64,000 bases of DNA from Takifugu bimaculatus. Taxonomy: Eukaryota; Chordata; Actinopteri; Tetraodontiformes; Tetraodontidae. The position numbers were made by a program, and so were the translations under genes. Location of the stretch: assembly GCA_004026145.2 (NCBI GenBank), contig CP034976.1:10743469-10807468 (forward strand), in the 5' to 3' direction. The notes below the pieces were generated by a model. It searched no databases, was not told the origin of the DNA, and worked only from the letters and a program-made list of their open reading frames with translations. This document shows, in pieces, positions 37,037 to 48,700 of this stretch (positions are counted from its first letter, which is position 1; each line of letters opens with the position of its first letter).

Positions 37037-38600
37037 AGAGAGGGGGGGGGGGGGTGTGCAGGTGATGTAGGCTTGTCCAGAGTTAAGTCCCCCAGCTGTC
37101 ACTGGATCTCTGCGCTCCGCGGTTCTTTCCCCCCGAAAACGGCCTCTCGGTACCCCGAATCCAACCAGGTCAGTCCAGACTACAAGACCGCGCCTCTGCC
37201 TTCTGCACAAAACTTTACCCCCTGTACAGACACACACGCACAGACATCACAAGGCACACAGACCACATCTGAGGGGAGCTGCTCCCGCGCGTCATCGCTC
37301 CTTTTATGGCACACGGGGGATTTGAACAACCTTCTTAAATGAATCGCAGCCCAAGATCGTAAATGAAATCCCCTTCGCACTCGGTCCAGAGTACAGCTCA
37401 AGCGTCTTCCGTAATTAATAATTACTCCAGAAGCTTCATTATGATGGCGGCTTCTAACCGAACCCCCCGGAGCTGTCTAAGCCAGCGACCTCGCTGTTCC
37501 TCTCAACCTGCTCAGCCCTCAGCCGATATCTGGTCCTTATACATAAAAGAATATTGTATTTAAAAGCCGTTAAAAACTGGGGAAAGAGGAGCCCAGAACA
37601 CAACAGAGACCGCCAGAGCGCACCGTTACGCACCGAAGTACCGCAATGAAAGCGACTTGAGACTAATTGCCAATCCTTTTTAACTAACCATTGTCCGACA
37701 AATGGAGCTTTAGGTAGCACGTTGGTGATTACGGTTAACTTTAGATCCAGCATCTGGATGAGGTAAAGTCGCTGTGGAGCAACAATCAGCGCGGAGTGTT
37801 TCCTGTCAGCGGAGTTGATAAGAACCAGCTGAGAAGATAAAAACTCTTTTGAGAATTCTGAACTCTCAGATAGAGACGACACAGCCTGCGCTACCATCAA
37901 TATGTGCGTGTTTTCGTCATCATTTGATCTAAATACCGGTTCCTGAATCAGTGAAAGAAAGCCCGTGACTTTCGTTCGTCTCCCCACAAGCCAAGATTGT
38001 GCGCGCATGAGCTACGGAGCTGGTCTGGGCAGTTCTCAGCGGGTTCTGAACAAATCTAAGATGATCGGAGGAAAAACACGAGCGCACGAAATGTGATGTG
38101 TCCCACTTAGTGGAGGCAGGAGATGAGGCTGATGAAGCGAGATAGTAGGAAGATGAATTATGGATGCGCGTTTTTACGCACTTGGATCGATCCTCCACAC
38201 CGTATCCACGAAATTGTCTCAGATATTGTGATTTCGAGGTCGTATGAAGCGTTCCGTGGTCTGGATTCAATATTCCACCTGCACATCAGCCATCTTTTAC
38301 ACTTGATGCTCCCCCATTCTCTCTTGCTATTACCTACAAATAAGCAGCCAGATTAGAGCCACATCCTTTTCCCATTAGATAAATCCATTAGATACACAAC
38401 ATCAGGACCACATCTGTACACACTTAGTGAATTAAGAAATGTAAGTGGGGGCGCTACACAAAGAGTTTTCTACTAGACTTATTAAATATTTCCATTATGG
38501 AAGGATGAATGAACAAAGAGTTGGAGCACAGTTCAGTGTCGAGGAGGTCGGGAAGATCAGAGAACATCCACACCACGGCAAGGTCTTCGAACAAAAAAGT
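36920..38600. other. Intergenic: itga8 promoter side and mindy3 3' flank
   Basis: The first part must contain the itga8 promoter and 5'UTR. A 184-residue ORF on the minus strand (37454-38008) has no recognised homology and overlaps no conserved element I can name. I see no other gene. Confidence 0.5.
36972..37054. repeat. GA-rich tract and G run just upstream of itga8 ATG
   Basis: (GA)n at about 36975-37032 followed by a G run (37043-37053), 53-135 bp upstream of the itga8 start codon. It reads as a CT-rich 5'UTR or core-promoter tract on the gene strand. No TATA box is evident. Confidence 0.6.
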
Positions 38601-38601
38601 G

Positions 38602-38607
38602 TTTATT
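38602..38607 (-). terminator. mindy3: Candidate polyadenylation signal of mindy3
   Basis: TTTATT on + is AATAAA on the mindy3 strand, 940 bp after the stop. It is followed within about 40 nt by a GU-rich stretch (gccgtggtgtggatgttctct on the gene strand). A good candidate for the 3' end. Confidence 0.55.
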
Positions 38608-39546
38608 TCAGAAACTTTCAGTGGCAATAAATACACAAGCACTTGTCTAGTCGCCTCCATGTGGTGCACGGAGCATGCACATGATACACCGTTTCTAAAG
38701 ATGGACAATGTGACTGCTCCCCGCGGGTGAAATCAGACCGCCGCCGTCTCCCTGGGGTGGTTCGGGCGGCGCTGGTCAAACTAAAAGCTCTCCTCCAAAA
38801 CTAAAAATAAAAGGTTCCTTCAAGTGTTTTAATTTAATGAGAGTTCAGTGCCATGGAAACAGAGAGAGGGCGAGACGTGACAGCTGAGCTTTAAGGAGCA
38901 TTTGATGATGGCGAGGATCTACCTCGTGGACCCAGACTGGGAGGACGTGGGGACATGTCCACCGTTCTGAACGTCAGTGGTGCCCAGACAAGGCACCGAA
39001 ACCAACTTCAACATGATGAAAACACTGAAGTTATTTAGCACTCTGTGCTTGGTCCCTTTACGCTGTAAACACTGAGAGTGTGTGTGTGTGTCTTGTCTTG
39101 TACGAAAAGCTTTGGTAGGTTTCTCCTTCAACACTCAGTTGTATTTCACAGCTGTACGTGCCAGTCAGAACGTAACCTGGTGACTGATCCGAACCAAACC
39201 GCCGTCTGCTGTAGCAGCAGCGCCGTTGCGGAAAGAGTACCGTGTAAACAAACAGTTGCTTGTATTTGTATCACCTTCCCGCACGGTTACAAGCCGCGGT
39301 GATGAGACGACGACCTCGATACAGGTGGGGTTTCATGAGGAATGTGTGATAAGGACGGGGGGGGGGGTTTCGTTTAGCCCACGAGTGCGTGGGCGCGACT
39401 GGTTTTTCTGTCAACTGTACATGTGTCGGCCTTCATGAGCTGTCCTTCCAGGGTCAGCGTGCGGGGGGGGGGGGTGCCAGACAGAAGGTGTGTGCGTGTG
39501 TGTGGAGCAGAAGTGGCCCGTCCACATGGCCCAGAACGTGTCGGTG

Positions 39547-39694
39547 CTAGTTCAGCGACGGGGAGCGATCGGTGGACCAGAGCAGCTCGATGTACGGCCA
39601 CTTGGTCTGGAGGCAGCGCTTGACCGGAGTGTCGTCTGTGCGAACCATCGGGTCCTCGAAGCCTAGCACCAGAGCTGTGCCTTCCACGTACTCC

Positions 39695-39696
<2 letters not shown>
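39547..39696 (-). CDS. mindy3: mindy3 last exon
   Basis: Encodes VEYVEGTALVLGFEDPMVRT then DDTPVKRCLQTKWPYIEL and LWSTDRSPSLN, nearly identical to human. The 3' splice site is preceded by (TG)n then TTTT and cag, with no ordinary pyrimidine tract (see findings). A branch-like ctgac lies just upstream of the repeat. Confidence 0.95.
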
Positions 39697-39730
<34 letters not shown>

Positions 39731-42700
39731 TGGCGTCAGTGCTTAGCGCTGTTGTCGATCGATCGCCTCTCATCCCGAGAGGTCAGAGGTCAGACTGGCG
39801 GGCCGGTCGCATGGTTACAGCCGACGCTCATGCTGAACCACCCACGCAGGCACACACCTATACCAGCTGCTGAGGACGCCGTTCTGTGCATCTGGTATCC
39901 TCATTATGGGTTTTGAGGATGGATCTGTCATTACAGCCTCATGTGTGGGTCGCTGCCCTTCCCATACCTGCACAATGTATGCCTTTTTTACTTTTCCGCT
40001 GGGATACTTGAGATGTCACTCGTGGATTTTCAGTTGGCCGTGTAGGAAAAAAGGCAGACTAGACGGAGTTGACAGATATCCCTTCAGAACTTTTTTTTTG
40101 CAGAGCCACTAATTACGTCCACTGACAATCATCTATCAATATCAGTCTGCTTAATGGCCCCGTCTTTGCCCATTTATCAAGGCTGGGCGGCTAAAAGTGC
40201 CCTTTGTGTTGAGATGTCCTGGATAAATAGGAAGCTAAGTCAGGACTTTTGGATGGATGGACAGACTATTAGGGCTCTCTATAGCTACCGTTTATTCTGG
40301 AGAAGCCTGCTGCGGCCACGGCTGCCACAGTGTGTACGCGCGTGTAAATGATTAGGGATTTTATGGAAGTCTAGAACTCAATAGGGAACCATCGCATGCT
40401 ATAACAGCCCCCAAAATGAGAAAGTGTTTCACCCGCTCGTTGTGGTTGGACTGTTTAAGACCGTTGTAGTGGTAGACGGGAAGCGAGTCTGGGATTCCTG
40501 AATCCTGAAAAACAGGCAGAGAGATGAGTGAAAAAACATACTGGCAGCAAAAATGTTCTCACAGAGATGAGAGAAAATCCCGACCCTTTCAAATCAACCC
40601 GTGTCTTAACGTTAAAGCCCTGGTCTTAAATGAATGACTGTTCATATTTGTCAACTGAAACAGGACAACAATGACACTGACAATCAGCCGAAACACTTCC
40701 CCTGACTCCGACCTGAAGGTGTGGACCGCTAATGTTCCGTCTGAGAGTGTGTCCAGGGTGAAACTCTAACCCTTACCCTGATCCCACGTGTGCCTGAGTG
40801 GGTGTGTGTGCGAGTGTGTGCGAGTGTGTCCAGTTTTGGCTAATGGTAGCCTAATTTCTTTGCGGCTCAGGGGGCCATTCCACCGCCAGGTCCCTGAAGC
40901 CCTGATCACTTTAACACAGCTTCTTTCTATCTCTCCCCTCTTCTGCTCTGCCTCATATAAAGAACCTTAACTGCTTTTTCAAAGCTTCTCTGTGATGCTC
41001 CAGATGCACGTACGCAGGACACATGCGCGAGCGCAAGATATATGGCAATTTGTCATGTGACCTACTTGATCAGGAAAAAACTCCAACAAGAATGGTCCCA
41101 GTAGAATTATGCCTAAACTCTCTGGATCCAGTTTGCTTTTCACCAGGTTCACAGCTGGGATAAAAACAAGAAAAGGAAAATATGTATTAGAAAAATGAGC
41201 GGAACAAACCAAAACTACTGACATCTGATGTCATAAAAACAATTTTTTTGTTTAAATTCTCTGGATCATTTTTGTAGATCACGCAATGTGGAGTGAGAGT
41301 GTGTTTTGGGGAGTGCACGGGTACTGTGGATCAACTAAATATATCTCTTACCAGACATTCCTATGTATTAGATCAGTGCTGTCATTATTGCACTATGATA
41401 AAAGATCCAGTCAGATTGTCCTTTTAAGGCTGTGGATAGAAGCAACGCTGTTTATACTGAGACATGCGGGAAAAGCCATGAGTCTTTCTACATCTGGTGA
41501 ATTTCCGAAGAGACGTGCGCCACCACAGCAGGCGGAGCAGAGCGTGACCGTCACCGAGCAACCACCTGGAGCCATTGAAGCCTGAGCTGTAGCAGGCACG
41601 GCACCTTCTAGCCAGCATTCACAGCATTGTCGAGGGAAACTATAGATGTGGCTCTATAAAGAGCTCAGTTTTAACAACAAGGTGATGATGATGGAGACCG
41701 GAAGAATCACTGGTTTGCTGTACAGGCGATGCTGTAGTCACTGGTGATGTCATCAATGGGACTACGCTTGTATGTAATTGATGTTTAAGTTGGTGTTCTA
41801 ACGCAGTCAGGTGATGGTTTTGGTCTGGACTGTTGCATGTATGCAACAACCATCTATATGCTGCAGAGCATTTGTGCAGAAGAAATAACATAACACAAAA
41901 AATTAATAAATGCTCAGAACTGTCACACAGAACCGGCTGAGCTGATGATTAGTTCATGTGATAATTATATATAGACCTGTCCAGTAATTCACCCAAACCC
42001 AAATATGAAAAAATCTCATTATCTCCCCACATTCAGCATTTTTTAGGTATTTGGGGGTAAAAAAAACGGGACCTCGTTTACACTGAAACTCCTAATCCAG
42101 ATTAGTGTTTTGGTATATGGGGAGAGTGATCCATCTGAGGGTCTGCAGAACGGATCAGTGGTTCTGTTCCTTCACCAGGCCGCTGGTTGCAGTGCGAGGG
42201 CTTACTGGTTCACACAGCAGAACGTGCTTCTGTTAGAAGCGGCTCTTTAAAGCATTTCCTCGCCTGCTCTTTCTTCCTGCCGTTAATGATCTCTCCCCGC
42301 GCCTCCGCCGCTCAGCTTTTATGGTGGGTTCTAGCGGGGTCTTACGTTAGAGCGGCCTTGCAGTGAAACCTGAGCAAGGGGCTGCTGACCTGGTGTGGCC
42401 ATGACACATTGGAGGAGTTACAACTTTAGAAGCTCTGCAGGTGCCCCCCACACACACACACACGCAGACACACACAACCTTGAACATGCACTTACTACTC
42501 AGGCTCTGAGACAAGGTCAAGGGCTTTCATTACATCCTCCAGTAGAGACTCTGGGATGAAGCCATTATCTGAAAGGAGCAAGGGAAGGAAAAGAATAGTG
42601 GTAAATTTGGATGCATCGCCAGACCCTATTGGAAACGTTGAATACTGTATGAAAAAGGCCACACATATGGTAACATAACTAAAACCCGCACGCCTTCGCC

Positions 42701-45700
42701 TACAGCTTGTCCTTTCTATCTGACCTACATTCCATGGCTGTGATGACTGCCTTACCTGCAAAAAGAGGCTTTAAATGCTCACATGTGTGTTCACCAGGAA
42801 GAAAATGTGTGTCCAGGCTTTTGCCTTCTCTCCACTTAAACATGGGTATGCGAGTCTGTGTGGCTAATGTTTAGACGCATACGAGGGGAAATAAAACTGT
42901 TGTGAGCGGCGAGGGCGGCGCTTCTTTCCAGGCGTCTGAATTCTGTCTTATCAGCACCAGATGTCAACCTCTCTCTGAATGACACCTGGGAATGTGACAG
43001 TGAGGAGAGACGCCCACAGAATCCACAAGGACAATTCACAGTATTAGAAAGAATAATATTAGAGTGTGGCTTGCCGGCTGTCTGGCTGTCACTTAAGTGT
43101 GTGTGTGAATGCGTCTGGCGCCTGTTTTCCACAACACAGGGAGCTAATTTGACTGTGCACAGCGCACGGACAGATTTATGGCCCTTATACGCAGCGCTCG
43201 ACTGCTCCTGGTTACAGCATGTGCAGATCTATACACTTCACAGTGCAAATGTGTCATCCAGAGGCTGTCCCCCTCCTGACTGATGAAGCCAGCTGTGGAT
43301 CCCACAGAGGTTTTTGTAGAGAAGAGGTGAGGAGAAATCACAGCTAGGATAAACAGCCAAAACTAGGATTTCCATGTTTGAGTTTCAAGAAGTGAAGTGA
43401 TGTCACGCAACAGAGACACGTCTACTGATCGGTAGAATGTTCTTTAGGAGATATTTGTTATGGCAACAGGCAAAACCACGTCATTTGGGAAATAGGACAA
43501 CATCCATATGGAAGTGCGGGAGATACTTCGCTAAATGTTGTTGCAACAGATCAGAGTCTGTAATGTTCACAGGCTCGTGTTTTATGTGACTCCTATCTCC
43601 TCATTCTTGCTTCACAATGTAAGAGACTGTGGCAGATGTTACCACTAAATACGGAATATTTATTCCCTTCCATGTCTCTTAGACCCCCATGAACATGCAA
43701 ACATCCTGAACTTTCACAAGGTTAAAAAAAAAAGTGAGATCATGGAATTTTTGTTCACTGAATCGTCGTTCTTCTTTAACTTTCTATGTCTACTGTCTCT
43801 TTCTGTCCTCCGCTTTACCCCAGCCTCCTAGAAGTGACAAGAGGGAAGGCAGGAGTGCAAAGGAGAGGGTAGAAGCTGGTTGACTCAGCTGTGAGATGCT
43901 GATCTTATGAACCAAAACAACAACACTGGAGATGAGCGCTGAGATACAGTCTGTTGTGCTGCCAGCAGAAGATAATAATCCAGACGAGAAACAAGAGAGA
44001 AGCAGTAAAGAGGTCGCAGGAGGTCAGAGCTGCATCTGCTTTACCAGGAAGAAAGAACGGGAAAGGCATCACAGCTAGCGTGCTCTGGGTGTGCACTACT
44101 ATTGGGATACAATTACAAACTAATTAAAGAACATCTGTGTGCCAGTTTTTTCATTTTGATGTGTACTAATGAGCAAATATGGCAATAAAAACATGTGTGT
44201 GGGGGGTGAACAGTGGAAAGTCTGAATCACTGGCAAAACAACAATAATGAGCACATCATATATAATATACACAAATGTTCATTACCTTCAGGATCAAATG
44301 ACTGGAAGACCCTCCTCGCCTGTTCTGTCGGAGATTCTGGACCTACCAGGCACATGTCCTAATGAGGGAGAGGCCCGGCAAGAAGAAACAGAAGGGAGAG
44401 GTAAATGAAGTGAGACACAGGAGGAGAAATCGAAGGAATACGGTAATTAACATCTTGATTTACTTACAGCTAACAGGCTGATTGTCTGTGACACGCTTTA
44501 GCAGCACTAATTTGTAACACACTGCGGTGAAGATATGCAGCCTCTACACAGTGCCGCCCACAGCAGCCATGTGTGGTGCACGGCTAATGGAGGCCTAACA
44601 TGTACTGTATGTTGGTGAGGGAGATACAGGCAAATTACAGAGTCCATCGTGTTACTGGCTCATCTGCTGATAACGTTCCCAATTTTATTGTAAGAAGGAA
44701 AAGTCTGTCTGCCTGAAACAAAAGGCTCTATGGATATCTGAGGGTGTGTTATCCTGACGTGGGCAAACATGTCAGACTTAGACTGTCATCCATGGTTTTA
44801 GGACCACAGTGGTGAGCTAAGATTGAGCCAAATCGCATTTTTGGGTGGACTGTTCCTGTAAAAGCCAATATGTGAGACCTGTATGTCTTTCTACTGAAGG
44901 GAACTATATATAAGTCAATGTTCGGCTAACATGCCTTTGTCCAGGTGGTGGACGGGTTTACTGGAAAAATATATACGTGAACAAAAGTTCCAAAAATGAA
45001 GCACAGACAGTATTCAGAGGCTTCTCGCTGTTCCTCAATATGAGAAAGGGAGAGAATCTGTTTTTGAGGACCAAGCGCTGGACGAAAAATGTTTTCAGAG
45101 AGCAAATTAGGTCCACTCATCTCCTTTAGCTGGCCTTTATTAAAGCTTAAGCCTCAGATCTCTCCGGGCTGCTACGGGCTTCATGGTCCGCTTATTACCC
45201 TCGTCGGGGCTTCTTTATGGAGGGAGGGAAAGGGGTGAGGGTTAAGGGAGGTCTGGGGGACAGCTCAAGCAGAGATGTCTCCCAGCTGCCAACTCTTCTG
45301 ATGCAAAGGAAAACAGGCAGGGGCGCTGCACTCCTGCAGAAAGTCCTGATGTCTTACCATCACCGACAGTAGATTTGTCATTAGCTGGACGTGTCTGTAG
45401 CTCACTTACAGAGTTGCTCATGGGTCACTGTGCTGTCCCGGGGGGAACAAAGCTCGACTCCTCAGTGGGTGGACAGAGTCTCAAGAAAAACTCACTAAAT
45501 GTGGGATGTACAGTAAAGTATGTGGCTTGAAAGATGAACCCTTAAGGACCGGCACTTCAAATTTAAAAACAGTGTTTTTGACCTTTGCAAACACATATTT
45601 TCCCCCCCAAGTGTTGAGAAGTTTAAATCAATCCTCGAGGACTACACAGTCCCATGGCTGGAAGGCCTTCGGTTTTGTCAACTGCTGCGTGCTTGAGGCA

Positions 45701-48700
45701 GTTTATCATCTCTCTGAATGTAACGGACACATTCTGTGTAAATCACATGAGAGGATACAAAGACTGTACTGGGACACAAACACTCTGGAGTCTTCATCAA
45801 CACCCAAACTAAACATACAATTATTTCCAGTCTATACATGCCAACATTGGCTAATGAGGAGGGAAAAAACATGAGTCATGTGAGCACAAGATCATGCACA
45901 TGCACATAATGGCACAGAAAATTATGTTGAGAGTGTGTGTGGTGTGTGTGTGATGACAGGTTTGGCTCAGTCTTTGATCTGTGTTTTATTAGAGGCCTGA
46001 GGAAGATGCTGCTGAGTTGGAAAACATGTCATGGAGCTAACAAACTCCACAGGGAAGGAGTGTGTGTGTCTGTGAGCGCGCGCATGTTTTCGTGCTGCAC
46101 GGCTCACAGTGTGTGTCTGTGAGAGAGAGGAGCTTTACAATAATTAGAGCGTCTGCTGCCAACATTTTCATGCTGGAGAGCAAACGGCTACTCCTTTCTA
46201 TTAATCTGCATAAATATTCATGCTAACACAGAGATACAGCACGCTGATGCGAGCTAATGCTGATGCCAGATCCTTTCTAAATATGCTTTATTAAATCAAG
46301 GACCACATTCCAATCCCCACAGTCTGATCTTAACAGTGCAACAACATACTAAGTTGCACAGGAACAAAGCAAGAACAACACACACATACACACACACACA
46401 CGCAGACACACACCACCCCGGGGAACTGGATACACAAAGTAATACAGAACATTTGGTCTGAGAGAAAACAGAAAACATTTGAGATTAGGCATGTCTTGTT
46501 CAAGAGCCAGATTTCACAAAAGGCTAGTCCAGTCTAAACACGAGTGCTTGTGCACGTCTGTCTTTTCAGTTAACTCAAACTACTGACACTTCTCGTGTTG
46601 CACAAGTGAAAATCCAAGTGGCTTCACAAGCATTTCCCATCCTAGGACCAGATTCCCTGCATCGTGCCCTCCTACGGTAGAGAAATGACCAAACTTGGCC
46701 AATACGAATATGACATTTTTGACCTCCCTCTAAAAATAAAATTATCTTTTGCCATCTGCACTTTTGTTGCTCTGAGCGCTCGAGACTTTGTGGCTCTCTT
46801 GGACTGACAACTCATCTCCTGTGGGCCATTTTCCTTACTCACCCTCTTTACCTGCCTTTTCCCGTAAGTAGGCTCTCTGCTTTTGCAGCATTTCCTGCCT
46901 TCCCACCCTTGACTACTTCTCCCGCTCTCCATACTGCCTTTCATTCTTTATCTCATCAGACAGGTAGGTACTTTAGGAGGAACAGGTAGACAAAGTAGTT
47001 TCCTAGAGTTACTCTTTCTCTGCCTCTGGACTAGCTAAAGGGCTATTGTATATGCTGAGAGTCTCCGAGTGGCCACAGAGTGCACCAAAGAGATCGTTTT
47101 TCCCGTAAACAAAGCGGAGGTCTCGGACAGTGCCTCCTCCCTTGTTGCTAGCAGACATAGGCAACATCAGTCTATGACAGGCCCAGAAGAAGCCTGTGGG
47201 GGGGGGGGGTGTCCGGGCACGAGGGCTTGTTCTACAGAGGCAGTGCATGCTTGTATTGTCTGCACTGTTTTGTTAACCTCCACTAACCTGTGCCCTGCAT
47301 AATGGCAAAAGCTGGAAACAAAAGCAGACCTTTCTTTCTTTTTGAAAAGGAATGTGGGCAGCATCGACCGAAGCGCCTCTGCGTGTATCCCAGGCTCCAC
47401 AAACAGAACAAAGTCGTGATTTATGCTGCTGTCACTAGATACCAAAGGATAATACTCTATACAGTGCAAGGATGGGTCCTGTAACAGAAAATGACACACG
47501 GGGGAATAGGAAGAATAATGCATCACACCCACATACGTTCACACGTCCAATTACAGCAGCCATTAATCTGAGCTGACAGATTATTAATGAACGCTAACAG
47601 ACACCACTTTGTTACTGTTCCAAGTCTTCTCGTATCAAATGAACACAAAAGTTGTCTTTATATTACAGGTTTAGGGTGAGTGGTTTGCTTACAGAGGCAA
47701 CAATATTAGTGATATATATTAATGTAGGATGCTGTTTAGAACATCCACGATAACAGAATGTGAATGTGATTAGCAGAATGTCCAAATATACATTCCCCTT
47801 TTTTCATTCAGCAGTTATTTATCTGGGTCATATTTTACATTTTATGGTGTTAGTAAATACATCAGATGGAATGAGATGTCAGGCCAATGAAACTCTCTCC
47901 TTCCCTGCAGTTGTAAATTACACCAACGGTGGATTCTGGATTTTAAAAAAAGTTTGAATCATCTCTCTGGTTTTTTTTGATGAAAAATAGGTCATACATA
48001 ATTGCTTCTTTTGTAATAACTATTCAAAGCAGTATAGCGTTGCACCTTCAGGAGCTGTCTGCTAAAACACTATGCTTTAAAATCCAGGTCCATAAGCTTC
48101 CTTCATGGACATTTTACATGTGTGCAGACAGAGGGTCTTATGGGACACGGCTCTCCGTGACAGCTGCTCCTGCTCCCAGTAAATCACTGACCCAAAGCAT
48201 GCCTACTGTACACATCCACGCACAAAAACATACATGCAAGTCCCCCGAGGGGCAGCAGCAAGCCTGTGAACCTCATCACTCAGTGAGGAGACTTAAGAGT
48301 GATGAGAAATGTCACAGGAGGATCGCCCTCCTCTTCCTCTTTCCTGAGTGACCGCTCCAACACTCTTTAAAATGCATCCTTCCTTTCCATTTCCATTTCC
48401 CTTTTTCTCCTTCCCATGGGGGATAAACAATCTCAAGAGGTAACATAAGGTGTGCTGGGGAATTCTTTTCCAGGGCAACTGATCTACTGTACACTGGAGT
48501 GGATAGCCACTTCAAAGAGGGGAGAGGGGAAAGGAAGGAAGAAAGAATCCTTTTTAAAAAACATATTGCATGATATGTCTCATCCATCATCCCATCCTTC
48601 TTCTCTCTGGCTGTCTTTCTTCCCTTCTCTTCTTTCTTTGGCATCTCAGAAGCCCTTGTCCGAGACAGATCCCATGACATGTCATTATACACCCTTAGCC

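Noticed and set aside
37454..38008. 184-residue minus-strand ORF between itga8 and mindy3
   Set aside because: No recognised domain, no splice context and no homology I know. Probably chance, possibly itga8 upstream sequence.
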